Assembly: GCF_030546645.1 (NCBI RefSeq)
Contig: NZ_JAUOTO010000004.1
Location: forward strand, 744,001-808,000
Direction: 5' to 3'
Source: Flavitalea plasmicola
Lineage (GTDB): Bacteria; Bacteroidota; Bacteroidia; Chitinophagales; Chitinophagaceae
Length of the DNA stretch: 64,000 nucleotides
Shown here: positions 8,510 through 18,700 of the stretch, piece after piece
Numbering within the stretch: the stretch's first letter is position 1
Layout of the letters: each line of letters opens with the position of its first letter
Made by a program: the position numbers and the translations under genes
The notes under the pieces: model-generated
Seen by the model: the letters and a program-made list of their open reading frames with translations, nothing else
Databases searched by the model: none
Told to the model about the DNA's origin: nothing

Positions 8510-10822
8510 ATGAGGACCACGTTCAATATTGCAAAGACAGAGCTGCGAACCCTGTTTTATTCGCCCATCGCCTGGTTTTTAATGATCGTCTTTTTTGTCC
8601 AGTGCGCACTGGCCTACACCTATCACCTGGGGTCAAACGCCAAGTCACAGGAATTGGGAGGCATTGGACTGGAATATATGACCCAGCTGACAGAAAGGAT
8701 CTTTGGCGCCCGGGAGGGATTGTTCAGCAGCGTCATGGAGAAATTATACCTGTATATACCGTTGCTGACCATGGGGCTTATCAGCCGGGAGATCAACGGA
8801 GGTACGATGAAGCTGCTTTATTCTTCTCCTGTCAGGGTGCGGGATATCGTGTTTGGAAAGTTCCTTGCCATGATGATCTTCAGCCTGGTACTTGTATGTA
8901 TCTTGGGTATTTTTCTCATAGCCGGTGAATTCCAGATCGTGTCGGCGGACACCGGCATGCTGCTTACCTCCGCACTGGGATTTTACCTGTTGCTTTGCGC
9001 CTATTCCGCCATCGGGCTATTTATGTCCTGTCTGACCACTTACCAGGTGGTAGCGGCAGTGGCAACTTTTATCATGATCGGCATCCTAAGCTATATCGGC
9101 AGGCTTTGGCAGGGCATCGACTTCGTAAGGGACCTCACTTATTTTCTCTCGCTGACCGGACGCACGGAAAAAATGCTTTTCGGGTTGCTGACGACAAAGG
9201 ACGTGCTGTATTTCGTCCTCATCATTTATATTTTTCTTGGGCTTAGTATCTATAAGCTAAAGTCGGGCAGGGAGTCAAAACCTGCGCTGGTAAAGGTTGG
9301 ACGTTATGTATTTATCGTGGTTTCGGCATTGCTAGTGGGATACATCAGCTCCCGGCCAAGCCTGGTGGGTTATTGGGATGTGACAAGGGGTAAGTCCAGA
9401 ACGTTGACGACGGCCACGCAAAATATCATCAAAGAGCTGGGTGATGACCCCATCGAGGTCACAACCTATGTCAATCTGCTGGAGAACCACTATTGGTACG
9501 GGTTGCCTGAATCCCGTAATTATGACCTGGCGCGCTGGGAGCCCTATATGCGGTTCAAAAAAAACATAGACCTGAAATATGTCTATTACTACGACAGCTC
9601 TTATATCGATGCGTGGATGTTCAAAATGAAGGAGAACGAAGGCAAGACCTTGAAGCAAATGGCAGATGCGAATGCTAAGAATGCAGATCTGAAGCTGTCC
9701 ATGTTCAAGACACCGGAGGAGATACACAAGATCATCGATCTGAAGCCGGAGTACAACCGTTTTGTCATGCACCTGGGATACAAGAACAAGTCTACCTTCC
9801 TGCGGATCTTCGACGACAATACAGTCTTCCCCGGTGAAACGGAAACCTCGGCTGCCTTCAAGCGGCTGCTGGCGGCAAGACTCCCAAAGATCGCTTTTCT
9901 GACGGGTGATCTCGAACGGAATATCTCAAAGAGCGGTAACAGGGAATATAAAGATATCACCACCAGGGCCACTTTCCGGTATGCGCTGGTCAACCAGGGC
10001 TTTAATGTGGATACGGTGTCATTGGCGACGCAGGATATTCCGACCGACATATCGACTCTGGTGATCGCAGATCCAAGGACGGCATTAAGTCCTGAGACCG
10101 TGGCGAAGGTGCAGTCCTATATCGACAAAGGGGGGAATATCCTGATCGCGGGAGAACCAGGCAAGCAGGCCATCCTCAACCCCTTGCTGCAGAAGCTGGG
10201 TGTGCAGATGATGGACGGCGCTATTGTGCAAAAGAGCAAGGATTTTTCACCGGACCTGGTATTGCCTGGTATCACGGCATGGGCGGCGACCTTCACAAAA
10301 CCCCTGATGAAACAGTACAAGGATAGCCTACCCGTCTCCATGGCAGGTGCGACAGGACTGTCCTACACGGATAGCAGCGGTTTTGAGATCAAACCATTGT
10401 TGATGACCAACGGCGAAAGCTGGATCAAGAAGGACAAACTGGTGGTGGACTCCGCTGACATCGTATTCTCAGCGGCCAACGGGGATGTGATGAAGCGTGT
10501 TCCGACGGCCATCAGCCTGACAAGAAAGATCAATGGAAGGGAGCAACGGATCGTCGTCACTGGTGATGCCGACTTTATCAGCAATGCGGAGCTTTCGAGG
10601 TTCAATATCAAGAACGCCAATTTCCTATTCAATACAGCCCTGTTCAGCTGGTTGTCTTATGGAGAGTTTCCCATCGATACCAGCCGTCCCGATGCGCTGG
10701 ATAACCGCGTCAGGGTGACCCCCGACCAGGTGGATGTATTTAAGATCATATTTGTCTGGATCATACCCGCTCTCCTGCTGGCAGTAGGGACGGTATTGCT
10801 GATCAGACGTAAAAGAAAGTAA
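8510..10822 (+). CDS. GldF-GldG-like fused ABC-2 permease and extracytoplasmic domain
   Basis: Membrane partner of the preceding ATPase, 770 residues from the ATG at 8510. Residues about 1-245 are an ABC-2 permease of the GldF type with six predicted membrane spans (first RTLFYSPIAWFLMIVFFVQCALAY region, with the EINGGTMKLLYSSPV coupling segment). A further span near 262-280 leads into a large soluble part of the GldG/IFT52-like type (about 290-735, with the LVIADPRTALSPE and GGNILIAGEPGKQ stretches), closed by a last membrane helix IIPALLLAVGTVLL and a basic tail. In Flavobacterium GldF and GldG are separate proteins; here they are one chain. Start chosen over an upstream in-frame ATG because it leaves 7 bp after the ATPase stop. 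Confidence 0.88.
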   Translation: MRTTFNIAKTELRTLFYSPIAWFLMIVFFVQCALAYTYHLGSNAKSQELGGIGLEYMTQLTERIFGAREGLFSSVMEKLYLYIPLLTMGLISREINGGTMKLLYSSPVRVRDIVFGKFLAMMIFSLVLVCILGIFLIAGEFQIVSADTGMLLTSALGFYLLLCAYSAIGLFMSCLTTYQVVAAVATFIMIGILSYIGRLWQGIDFVRDLTYFLSLTGRTEKMLFGLLTTKDVLYFVLIIYIFLGLSIYKLKSGRESKPALVKVGRYVFIVVSALLVGYISSRPSLVGYWDVTRGKSRTLTTATQNIIKELGDDPIEVTTYVNLLENHYWYGLPESRNYDLARWEPYMRFKKNIDLKYVYYYDSSYIDAWMFKMKENEGKTLKQMADANAKNADLKLSMFKTPEEIHKIIDLKPEYNRFVMHLGYKNKSTFLRIFDDNTVFPGETETSAAFKRLLAARLPKIAFLTGDLERNISKSGNREYKDITTRATFRYALVNQGFNVDTVSLATQDIPTDISTLVIADPRTALSPETVAKVQSYIDKGGNILIAGEPGKQAILNPLLQKLGVQMMDGAIVQKSKDFSPDLVLPGITAWAATFTKPLMKQYKDSLPVSMAGATGLSYTDSSGFEIKPLLMTNGESWIKKDKLVVDSADIVFSAANGDVMKRVPTAISLTRKINGREQRIVVTGDADFISNAELSRFNIKNANFLFNTALFSWLSYGEFPIDTSRPDALDNRVRVTPDQVDVFKIIFVWIIPALLLAVGTVLLIRRKRK

Positions 10823-10825
10823 CAC

Positions 10826-12148
10826 ATGTTGTTCAATACGGATAGGCAAACACTGGACGATCTCAACATCTTTGGTAAGCATGGCGGGGAGTCGGTGTAC
10901 AATATATTTAATCGTACCACTACCCGGGGCGGCGCCCTGTTGCTGGAAGAAATGTTCCGTTACCCTTTGTCCGATGAGCAGGCCATCAATCGCCGGAGCG
11001 GGATCATACAGTATTTTTCGAATGCAGGAACTGTCTTCCCTTTTAAGAGCGTACTCTTCGATGCGGTGGAGCCCTACCTGGCCAATACGGATGAACGGAC
11101 AAAGCTGTCAAAAGACGATGCGTCGCTTGGCAGGAAGCTGGGCAATATCATCGGGATGGATGTGCAGACGGCCCTGATCTATAAAGGCGTAGATGCCATC
11201 ATGCAGCTGCTGGAAGGCGTAGAGGCATTTCTGCTTTCCCTGCCGATCAGCCCATACGACGACGAAAAGGCCGCCATTACCCTATTGCTGCAAAAAATGC
11301 CTGCATATAAAGAGGGCAAGCTCTCCCATGCCGACATAGCAGATTATGATATACAGTTCCGGTTCCGGCACAGGGAAGAAGTGCATCGGCTCCTCCGGCA
11401 TCTGTATCTCCTGGATGTGTATATGGCGGTAAGTAAGGTGGCGGCAGAAAGGAAGTTTGTGTTCCCATTGGCATTGCCGCGGGAGAAACCGGTGGTGATC
11501 CTCGACGGTGTCTATCATCCCCATGTAAAAAATGCGGTGGGCAATACTTTGCGGGTCACGCCGGACAGCAACCTGATCTTTCTCACCGGGGCGAATATGG
11601 CGGGTAAATCGACTTTTATGAAGTCATTGGGTATCGCCCTGTTCCTGGCGCATATGGGATTTCCGGTGCCGGCTCAACGGATGGAGTTCTCCGTGCTGGA
11701 TGGCATCTATACCACCATCAACCTGCCGGACAACCTGGGTATGGGCGCCAGTCATTTTTATGCCGAGGTGCTGCGGGTGAAGAAGATGGCGCAGGAGCTC
11801 AGCCAGTCCCGCCGGCTTTTTATTGTGTTCGACGAGCTGTTCAGAGGTACGAATGTTCAGGACGCTTACGAAGCCACGATTGCCATTGCGTCGGCATTTG
11901 CACAAAAAAGAAATAGCCTGTTTGTTATTTCCACGCATATCATCGAGGCTGGCGATGTATTGAAAGAGAAATGGGATAATATCAGCTTCAAATATCTGCC
12001 GACACGGATGAATGGCAACACGCCGATGTATACGTATACTTTGGAGACAGGGATCACGGCCGACAGACATGGAATGGTCATTATCAATAACGAAGGAATA
12101 CTGGATATTTTGGAGAAGGGTAAGGTTAAAAAAATGATAGCATCATGA
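10826..12148 (+). CDS. MutS-related ATPase (core domain III plus ATPase domain only), copy 1
   Basis: Short MutS-family protein, 440 residues. It lacks the mismatch-recognition domain I and connector. It keeps the lever/core region (GGALLLEEMFRYPLSDEQAINRRSG, compare MutS core helices) and the ATPase: Walker A GANMAGKST (255-263), signature-like DNLGMGASHFYAEV (302-315), Walker B FIVFDELFRGTN (Asp336-Glu337) and the STHI His371. Canonical MutS has STFMVE where this has SHFYAE. It therefore probably dimerises and hydrolyses ATP but should not recognise mismatches through a Phe-x-Glu motif. It starts 3 bp after the permease stop and overlaps the next paralogue by 4 bp, implying translational coupling. 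The function is unknown; a link to the transporter is inferred from operon structure only. Confidence 0.85.
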   Translation: MLFNTDRQTLDDLNIFGKHGGESVYNIFNRTTTRGGALLLEEMFRYPLSDEQAINRRSGIIQYFSNAGTVFPFKSVLFDAVEPYLANTDERTKLSKDDASLGRKLGNIIGMDVQTALIYKGVDAIMQLLEGVEAFLLSLPISPYDDEKAAITLLLQKMPAYKEGKLSHADIADYDIQFRFRHREEVHRLLRHLYLLDVYMAVSKVAAERKFVFPLALPREKPVVILDGVYHPHVKNAVGNTLRVTPDSNLIFLTGANMAGKSTFMKSLGIALFLAHMGFPVPAQRMEFSVLDGIYTTINLPDNLGMGASHFYAEVLRVKKMAQELSQSRRLFIVFDELFRGTNVQDAYEATIAIASAFAQKRNSLFVISTHIIEAGDVLKEKWDNISFKYLPTRMNGNTPMYTYTLETGITADRHGMVIINNEGILDILEKGKVKKMIAS

Positions 12149-13461
12149 GCTTTGTAGCGGACAAACAGACATTGGAGGACCTGAACCTGTTGGGGAAATA
12201 CAGGCCTCACTCCATATTCGGGATCTTTAACCAGGTAAAGACCCATGGAGGCGGCAGGCTATTGGAGTCGATGTTCAACATCCCGCTGACGGATGCAGAG
12301 GCCATCAATACAAGGGCGGGCATCTTTCAGTATTTCCACCGTCGACAGCTGGCATTTCCTTTTAGCGCAGAGCAGGTAGGGAAGGTGGAGAATTACCTGG
12401 GCATGGGAACAGGCGCTACCAGAATGACGGCGGCGGCATCCGTGCTGAAAAAGAAGCTGATGGGTTCTTTTATCCGTGACGAGCAATATCAGCAGTTGTA
12501 TGAAGGGTTGACGGCGACTATTGTGTTATTGCAGACGCTGCGTGCATTTGTTGACCGGCTGGAAGAGAAGGATAGTCCTTACCAGGCCAGGGTGCTGGAT
12601 CTCAAAGCGCTGTTCTCAGACGGCAGGCTGACCGATGCCCTCTCGTCGCAAACATTGTCTCTTTTGCAGGTGGCGCGTTATGACCATTTGCTGAAGCAGG
12701 GCTTTTTCAATGAGATGGAGATGGTCCTGGAGATCATTTATGAGCTGGACCTGTATATCGCGGTCAGCGGTGTGGCGCGCGCCAGGGGCTTTGCTTATGC
12801 CATGGCATTTCCCAAGGAGCATAATATATTCCGGGCGTCAGCGCTAAGGCATCCTGCCCTGGATAAAGGCGTGGGGAATTCATTGGCCTTTTACAGCGAA
12901 AGCAACCTGGTATTTCTGACGGGCGCCAACATGGCGGGTAAATCTACGTTTATGAAATCCTTTGGCATCGCCGTCTACCTGGCACATATGGGATTCCCTG
13001 TCGCGGCGGCAACGCTGGAGTTTTCGGTACGGGACGGGCTTTATTCATCTATCAACGTCGCCGACAATCTTGCACAGGGATACAGTCACTTTTATGCGGA
13101 GGTATTAAGGGTGAAGACGGTGGCGGAAGCAGTCAGCTCAGGTAAGTTTTTGGTCGTACTCTTTGACGAGCTGTTCAAGGGCACCAACGTCAAAGATGCT
13201 TATGATGCGACGCTGGCCGTCACACGATCCTTTTCCGATTACAGAAATTGCTGCTTTGTGATCTCGACCCATATCATCGAAGTGGGAGAGGCTTTACCCA
13301 GGGATGCGATACAGTTCAGCTATCTGCCGACGGTGATGGAGGGGCATATACCCAGGTATACTTACCGGTTGACGGAGGGAATTACCAATGACAGGCATGG
13401 GATGATGATCATCGAGAATGAAAAGATACTCGATCTACTAAGAGAAAGCCCCTCATTATGA
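12145..13461 (+). CDS. MutS-related ATPase, tandem paralogue, copy 2
   Basis: Second short MutS-family protein, 438 residues, co-linear with the preceding gene. Shared blocks include DKQTLEDLNLLGKY near the N-terminus, the core segment around residues 35-62, Walker A GANMAGKST (260-268), the SHFYAEVLRVK segment, Walker B LVVLFDELFKGTN and the terminal NDRHGMMIIENE. The conservation of both ATPase sites suggests both copies are active, possibly as a heterodimer, as eukaryotic MSH proteins do. The divergence is moderate, so the duplication is old. The stop codon lies inside the terminator hairpin that closes the operon. As with copy 1, no mismatch-binding domain is present. Confidence 0.85.
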   Translation: MSFVADKQTLEDLNLLGKYRPHSIFGIFNQVKTHGGGRLLESMFNIPLTDAEAINTRAGIFQYFHRRQLAFPFSAEQVGKVENYLGMGTGATRMTAAASVLKKKLMGSFIRDEQYQQLYEGLTATIVLLQTLRAFVDRLEEKDSPYQARVLDLKALFSDGRLTDALSSQTLSLLQVARYDHLLKQGFFNEMEMVLEIIYELDLYIAVSGVARARGFAYAMAFPKEHNIFRASALRHPALDKGVGNSLAFYSESNLVFLTGANMAGKSTFMKSFGIAVYLAHMGFPVAAATLEFSVRDGLYSSINVADNLAQGYSHFYAEVLRVKTVAEAVSSGKFLVVLFDELFKGTNVKDAYDATLAVTRSFSDYRNCCFVISTHIIEVGEALPRDAIQFSYLPTVMEGHIPRYTYRLTEGITNDRHGMMIIENEKILDLLRESPSL

Positions 13462-13473
13462 TGAGGGGCTTTC
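13444..13473. terminator. bidirectional hairpin terminator closing the first operon
   Basis: A perfect 13-bp stem (GAAAGCCCCTCAT with its complement) and a TATG loop, with A/T ends on both sides. It includes the stop codon of the second mutS-like gene and lies 4 bp before the end of the convergent aldolase gene, so it can end transcription from both sides. Confidence 0.85.
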
Positions 13474-13477
13474 CGAT

Positions 13478-14545
13478 TTATGCATTTCTGTTGATACAGT
13501 TGAGATCTTCGAAAGCCACTTCCAGCCGTTTGGCGAAGGACTCTTCACCCTTGCGCAACCATACGCGGGGATCATAGTACTTCTTGTTCGGCTTATCGGC
13601 GCCGCCGGGATTGCCCAGCTGGCCCTGGAGGAAAGCTTCGTTCTTCTGGTAGTAGTCTTTGATGCCTTCCCAGAAAGCCCATTGCAGGTCCGTATCGATA
13701 TTCATCTTGATGGCGCCGTAGCCGATGGCTTCCCTGATCTGGTGCTGGGGGCTGCCGCTGCCGCCGTGGAATACGAAGTACACGGGCTTGGGGCCTGTCT
13801 TCAATTCTTTTTCGATATAGTCCTGGCTGTTCTTCAGGATGATGGGGCGCAGCTCCACATTGCCGGGGCTGTATACGCCATGTACGTTGCCAAAGGCTGC
13901 GGCCACGCTGAAGAGGCGGCCTACTTTGCTGAGCTCTTTATACGAGTAGGCAACATCTTCCGGCTGCGTGTATAATTTATGATTTTCCACTCCGCTGTTG
14001 TCCACGCCATCCTCTTCACCGCCTGTGACGCCCAGCTCGATCTCAATGGCCATGCCCAGGGGCTGCATGCGTTTGAAGAACTCTACTGAAGTATGGATGT
14101 TTTCTTCCAGGGGTTCTTCGGAAAGGTCCAGCATGTGGGAGCTGAACAGGGGTTGTTTCTTTTCCTTAAAGAATTGTTCACCGGCGTCGATGAGACCGCT
14201 GATCCAGGGCAGCCATTTTTTAGCGGCGTGGTCGGTGTGCAGTACGACGGGAACGCCGTAGTACTTAGCGACGTTATGTATATGAAGGGCTCCGGAGATG
14301 CCGCCGGAGATATTTCCCTGTAATTTGTCATTGGGCATTCCCTTGCCTGCGATGAATTGAGCGCCGCCGTTGGAGAATTGGATGATGACGGGGGAGTTGA
14401 CCTTGGCCGCTGTCTCCAGGACTGCGTTGATCGTATTGGTGCCAATGGTATTTACGGCAGGAAGGGCAAATTCGTTGTCTTTTGCATCCTTATACAAGGC
14501 TTCCAGCTCTTCACCGAATAGTACACCGGCTTTGTATTTTTTCAT
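13478..14545 (-). CDS. fbaA: class II fructose-bisphosphate aldolase
   Basis: Zinc-dependent aldolase that splits fructose 1,6-bisphosphate into dihydroxyacetone phosphate and glyceraldehyde 3-phosphate in glycolysis. The 355-residue length and E. coli FbaA-like layout are clear: AVNTIGTNTINAVLETA, the Zn-binding VVLHTDHAAKKWLPW block, the EIELGVTGGEEDGVDNSG loop, and VFHGGSGS with a later NIDTDLQWAF segment for phosphate binding. It is monocistronic or the last gene of its transcript, and shares the terminator at 13444-13473 with the convergent operon. No TAnnTTTG promoter box was found in the 110 bp upstream. Confidence 0.96.
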   Translation of the reverse strand: MKKYKAGVLFGEELEALYKDAKDNEFALPAVNTIGTNTINAVLETAAKVNSPVIIQFSNGGAQFIAGKGMPNDKLQGNISGGISGALHIHNVAKYYGVPVVLHTDHAAKKWLPWISGLIDAGEQFFKEKKQPLFSSHMLDLSEEPLEENIHTSVEFFKRMQPLGMAIEIELGVTGGEEDGVDNSGVENHKLYTQPEDVAYSYKELSKVGRLFSVAAAFGNVHGVYSPGNVELRPIILKNSQDYIEKELKTGPKPVYFVFHGGSGSPQHQIREAIGYGAIKMNIDTDLQWAFWEGIKDYYQKNEAFLQGQLGNPGGADKPNKKYYDPRVWLRKGEESFAKRLEVAFEDLNCINRNA

Positions 14546-14655
14546 ACTAACTGAACTTTGGTTGTTTTTTGTTTTACAATAAGTCGAAAACGTTGAAATT
14601 CATTAAATGGTAAGCCTCGTTTCTTAAAGAAGTCGCGAATATACGGCATCGCCGT

Positions 14656-15771
14656 CTAATCTTCGAATTTGCTCAGGTTTTTTTGGATGAGGGCGAGATT
14701 CTTCTGCAGGGTTTGTTTCAGCTGTCTTTTGACCACCTGGCCCATAGAACGGCATTTGAGAAAAGCGGGATTCCTGAAATGTTCACTCAGTTCGGTTTTC
14801 AGCTGGAGCAGCTTCTCGGGGCTGGAGATGAGCTGGTCTTTTGCCATGATATTCAATAGTTCCATCAGTCTGAACCGGGAGGAGGCTACCCGGAAGGCCA
14901 TCATGGTCCTTTCTTCCGTCTGGTATTGTTCGATGGATTCCTTGTTAAGGTATTTCAGGGCCAGCCCTACAAAAGCGTTGTTCTCCTTGAAGAATTGCGG
15001 GATGTAGAGGTTCTTCCTGCCTTCGTATGATTGCTGATCGAAGTCGATGGCCCTGATGCGGTATTGGTAATCTTCGATATCCGGCGTGATGTCTACGACG
15101 AAGTTATAGGCGCGCATATCTCCCAGCAGCCGTACGAAGCAGCGTTCATTGAACTTGACGAATTCTTTCGACAGACGGATCTTATTGGTCAGAGGGTCGT
15201 CGATGAAATTTTTGATAAAGAGGTCACCCGGTATGCCGGGGATATGTTCTTCCACCAAAGTGCTGTGGTGCGTAAAGAAGGTAATGCGGTTGGGAGAAAG
15301 CAGATGTTCCAGCTCCAGGCCATAGATACGGGAGGCATCGGCCTGTTTGATGTAATAGTGATCGTAGTTATCGTTGAACTTGTTGACGATGCGGATCCGG
15401 AAGGGATTGGAATTGGCAAAGCTGCAGAAGTCGATCCTTGCTACATCGAGGTGCTTGGTGTAGCTAAGGTCACCTTCCGTTTTTAGGATGGCGTACATCT
15501 GAACCAGCCCTTCGCGGATAAAGTCCCAGTGCCGCATGTCATAGAGGGCTGTTTCCCAAAGGCTATCCTGGCCGTGCTTGTCCCGAAGGGGGACGGAATA
15601 GGTAATATGCTGCAGCAGATCGCGATAGGATACGGGCTGCCGCACTTCACGGCCATGGTGTTTCAGGTAATTGCGCAGGGGCTCCTGGACTGGAAAAATG
15701 GGTTTTTTCCGGGACGGCTTGTTTGACTCTCCGTCAGCGGCGGATGGGTGATCACTGAACTGCATGTTCAA
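14656..15771 (-). CDS. conserved protein of unknown function with kinase-fold motifs
   Basis: 371 residues, no signal peptide or membrane segment. I do not recognise a named family, but the order of motifs matches the protein-kinase/aminoglycoside-phosphotransferase fold. There is a Lys in YYIKQ (Lys142, like the ATP-anchoring Lys), a downstream acidic helix (LELEHLL), a hinge-like LVEEHIPGIPG, then LLGDMRAYNFVVDI (about 215-228, with Asp218 and Asn223 spaced like a catalytic loop) and RAIDFDQQ (Asp243, like the metal-binding DFG/DFD). The kinase assignment is inference. It starts 16 bp after the stop of the large Cache-like membrane protein gene, so the two are probably co-transcribed and may act together. 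A small GC-rich hairpin (14644-14656) follows the stop without a T-run. Confidence 0.6.
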   Translation of the reverse strand: MNMQFSDHPSAADGESNKPSRKKPIFPVQEPLRNYLKHHGREVRQPVSYRDLLQHITYSVPLRDKHGQDSLWETALYDMRHWDFIREGLVQMYAILKTEGDLSYTKHLDVARIDFCSFANSNPFRIRIVNKFNDNYDHYYIKQADASRIYGLELEHLLSPNRITFFTHHSTLVEEHIPGIPGDLFIKNFIDDPLTNKIRLSKEFVKFNERCFVRLLGDMRAYNFVVDITPDIEDYQYRIRAIDFDQQSYEGRKNLYIPQFFKENNAFVGLALKYLNKESIEQYQTEERTMMAFRVASSRFRLMELLNIMAKDQLISSPEKLLQLKTELSEHFRNPAFLKCRSMGQVVKRQLKQTLQKNLALIQKNLSKFED

Positions 15772-15787
15772 ATGTCGTATTTTCCTT

Positions 15788-18700
15788 TTACTTATCCTCG
15801 TCGGCTGAATTTTGCGCGGATTTTGGGATGGATTTGTCGAAAAGGGAGGAGAATTGAGTCGTAAGGGATATGAGAGAGGTCAGCAGTCCCGTCATCTTTT
15901 GGAACAGCGCGTCCTGTGTGAAGAAGATAAATAATCCAAAGGCGGTGAACAGGATCATCAATCCTGTTTTGAATGACAGCCATTCTCCATTTTGGCGGCT
16001 CTTTTTTATTGCGGCTACGACTTCGGGATCTTCCGCTTTTTGGAGGACAAATTCCCGGAAGCTGGGCGTGATCAGCTCCAGGTGTCCATTCCTGCGAAAT
16101 TCAAGCAACCTGTCGTTTAGCAGATCGAAAAGGGTATTGGCTGTCCTGTAATTGGGAAAGCCGTCTCTTGCCAGGTCGAAAAGGACGAATTTTTTGACGG
16201 GGGGTAACGAGGACCATCTTTCCGCGTAAACAGCTGCGTAGGCGGCCCGGTTGCGCAAAATGGTCTCTGCTTTATCTATCGGGTCTGTTCCGGCTTCCTT
16301 TTCTTCCACGCGGAGAGCGGACATGAGCAGGCCAAAGCTGGCGGGGAGGCCGGGCGATGGCTGGAATGGCTCGCGTGGCCTGTTGTCATAATAAAATTGC
16401 AGACCATTATGAAACATGTCAATGAGGAATATCCTTGTGGCGAGGGCCCTGGTGAGCTTATAGACCAGGAATACGATGAGGAGCTGCGCCAGGTAAAAGA
16501 GGATCATAAAAACAGGTCCGATGGCTTTATCGGTGCGTTGGATCAGGCCAAAGCTGGACCAGGAGGCTTCCCTGCCTGCTTCCAGCCGGAGTCCGCCGGG
16601 ATTGATATGATCCTGCGGGTCATCGTAATCCAATCTCACGGGAGAAAGGGCGTCGCCGCCAGGTGTTGAAAAGCGCCAGGTCCCGTCTGCTGCTGAATCA
16701 GGTGGGGATACGCCTGCCAGCACATTGGTATCTCCCGGAAAGAATACGTCATGCACCCTGACGTATTGTGAAGCTATGGGGAAGAAGGGGGTCCCTTTGT
16801 CCGTAGGGTCCGGGCGGACATGTTCATTCCGTATGAGGTAAATGCCGAAATCGAATTTAAGCTGCCGCAGACTTTCCAATCTCCTATTGTAGTTGGTGTC
16901 GGCGAATTTGTAGACAGCCGTCCGTTTGTTCAGCATCAACCTTCGGCTGTTGATGGTCCTGGCCATTTCCAGTCTCGTGCTATTCCGTCGAAGTCCTGTT
17001 TCCTGTCTGAAGAAGAGCCAGAAGATCCCGCACGCCGGAACGACACTGATAAGGAATACGCCCATGACGATGGCCATGGAATAGCTGCGGAGCCAGGAGG
17101 GGCTTCGTCTGCCGCTCCAGTCGAACAGGGCTTTTTTCATCCGGAACAGCCGGCCGTCCGTGGGAGCCTGCAGATAAGAAGGGGTGAAGATGGTGACGAA
17201 CAGCAAATGGACCGCCAGGAACAGGGCCTGGACGGCCATTGACAGCAAGGGGATGCCGATGGTGGAGGCGCCGAAGAAGGACAGGCAGACCTGCAATACC
17301 AGGCTCAGGGAAAAAAAGATGACCAGCGGGATCAGCGGACTCATGTGCTGCCGGAGTTTCTTTTCCTTTTCCCGTACGGTATAATAGAATAATGAGCAGT
17401 AGAAAGGAAGGGAGATCGTGATGAAGAAAAGTGAGAATTCATATTCACGCGGCATGGATGAAATGACGATCCAGGCAAGGATATAGACGGCCAGCATGGC
17501 GAGCAGGCCGATGACCAGATGCAGATAATACCTATTCTTATGCTGCCGTGGTCTTAACCATTCGAAGTGCAGTGGCGGGGTCAGCAGGATGCCTGGTTTT
17601 TTTCCTGTCCATTCGTTTATGACCGTCGACAGTATGAGCAGCGCGACGATGCTGATGGTAAAGATGGCCGAAAGACCGATGACATGGATCTGGAAATGAT
17701 CTGTGCTGGTAAGGTCGGAATAGGAAAGCAGGGTATAAGGCAGACCTTCCATGGGCGTCGCTTCCAGCGCCACGTCCCTGCCTTTCAGCTGAAAATGACT
17801 GAAATACCGGTGGTTCCTGAAGCGTGCGCATTCCAGGATGGCGGACGATCCCTCGCTTTCTTTCTGGATGTTGGATAAGAGGGCGCGGCCTGGTTTGGAG
17901 TCATACAGTACGGCGCCATTCTCGTCGATGATGCTGAAATTATAGCCTTGGGGCAGCACGGTATTGGTGACTGAGTGCATTTGCGCGGATAGCCCTACCA
18001 GCATGGGGCGGCGCAAGATCCGGATCTTTCCCTGGCTCATCACTCTTTTGGGGGGCGCGATGCTTTCGATGACAACCGTGATCGTATATTCTCCGTCCAG
18101 TCTTGAAAGCGTGGGCTGGATGGTATAATGCCATCGGCGATTGAGATATTTTCGATTGACAAAGTCTTTGAAATAATCACGGTCCTCCACATTCAGGAGC
18201 AAGGGTTTATTATTGCCTGTCTTCCCGCTCCATGTCGCCACCCATTTTCCGGAGGAGTCGATCCAGAAGGCATAGTCCGTGTAGGGGTATGCGTCCGCGT
18301 AAAAGGTGTGATCCAGGCGCTGGCTATCCCCGCGGTTCAGCACATAGTCACCGCGCAGTCCTGCCATCAGGGCACTGTCGGCGATGCCATCGATCTGCAG
18401 ATAGGCGGTATCCCATTTTTTAAGCTGCAGGCAGATGGTGTCGATCTCACGGAGGAATTGTCCCTGGACGCTCCGTGAGAAGCGTCGGAGTGCGGCCCTG
18501 TCATCTGCCGACTGAGCACGGGTGAGGAAAAGCCACGAGAAAAGGAAGAAGCAGGTGAAGGCAGCAACAAAATAAGCGCCGACGATCTGACGGATATTCC
18601 AATCGGTGATGGATTCGCCGGCGCCCAGGATAAATATCTTCAGGATGGGCAGGCAAATGATCAATAAAAGGATAATGATGCCGGCAGGTACAAAAAGCTT

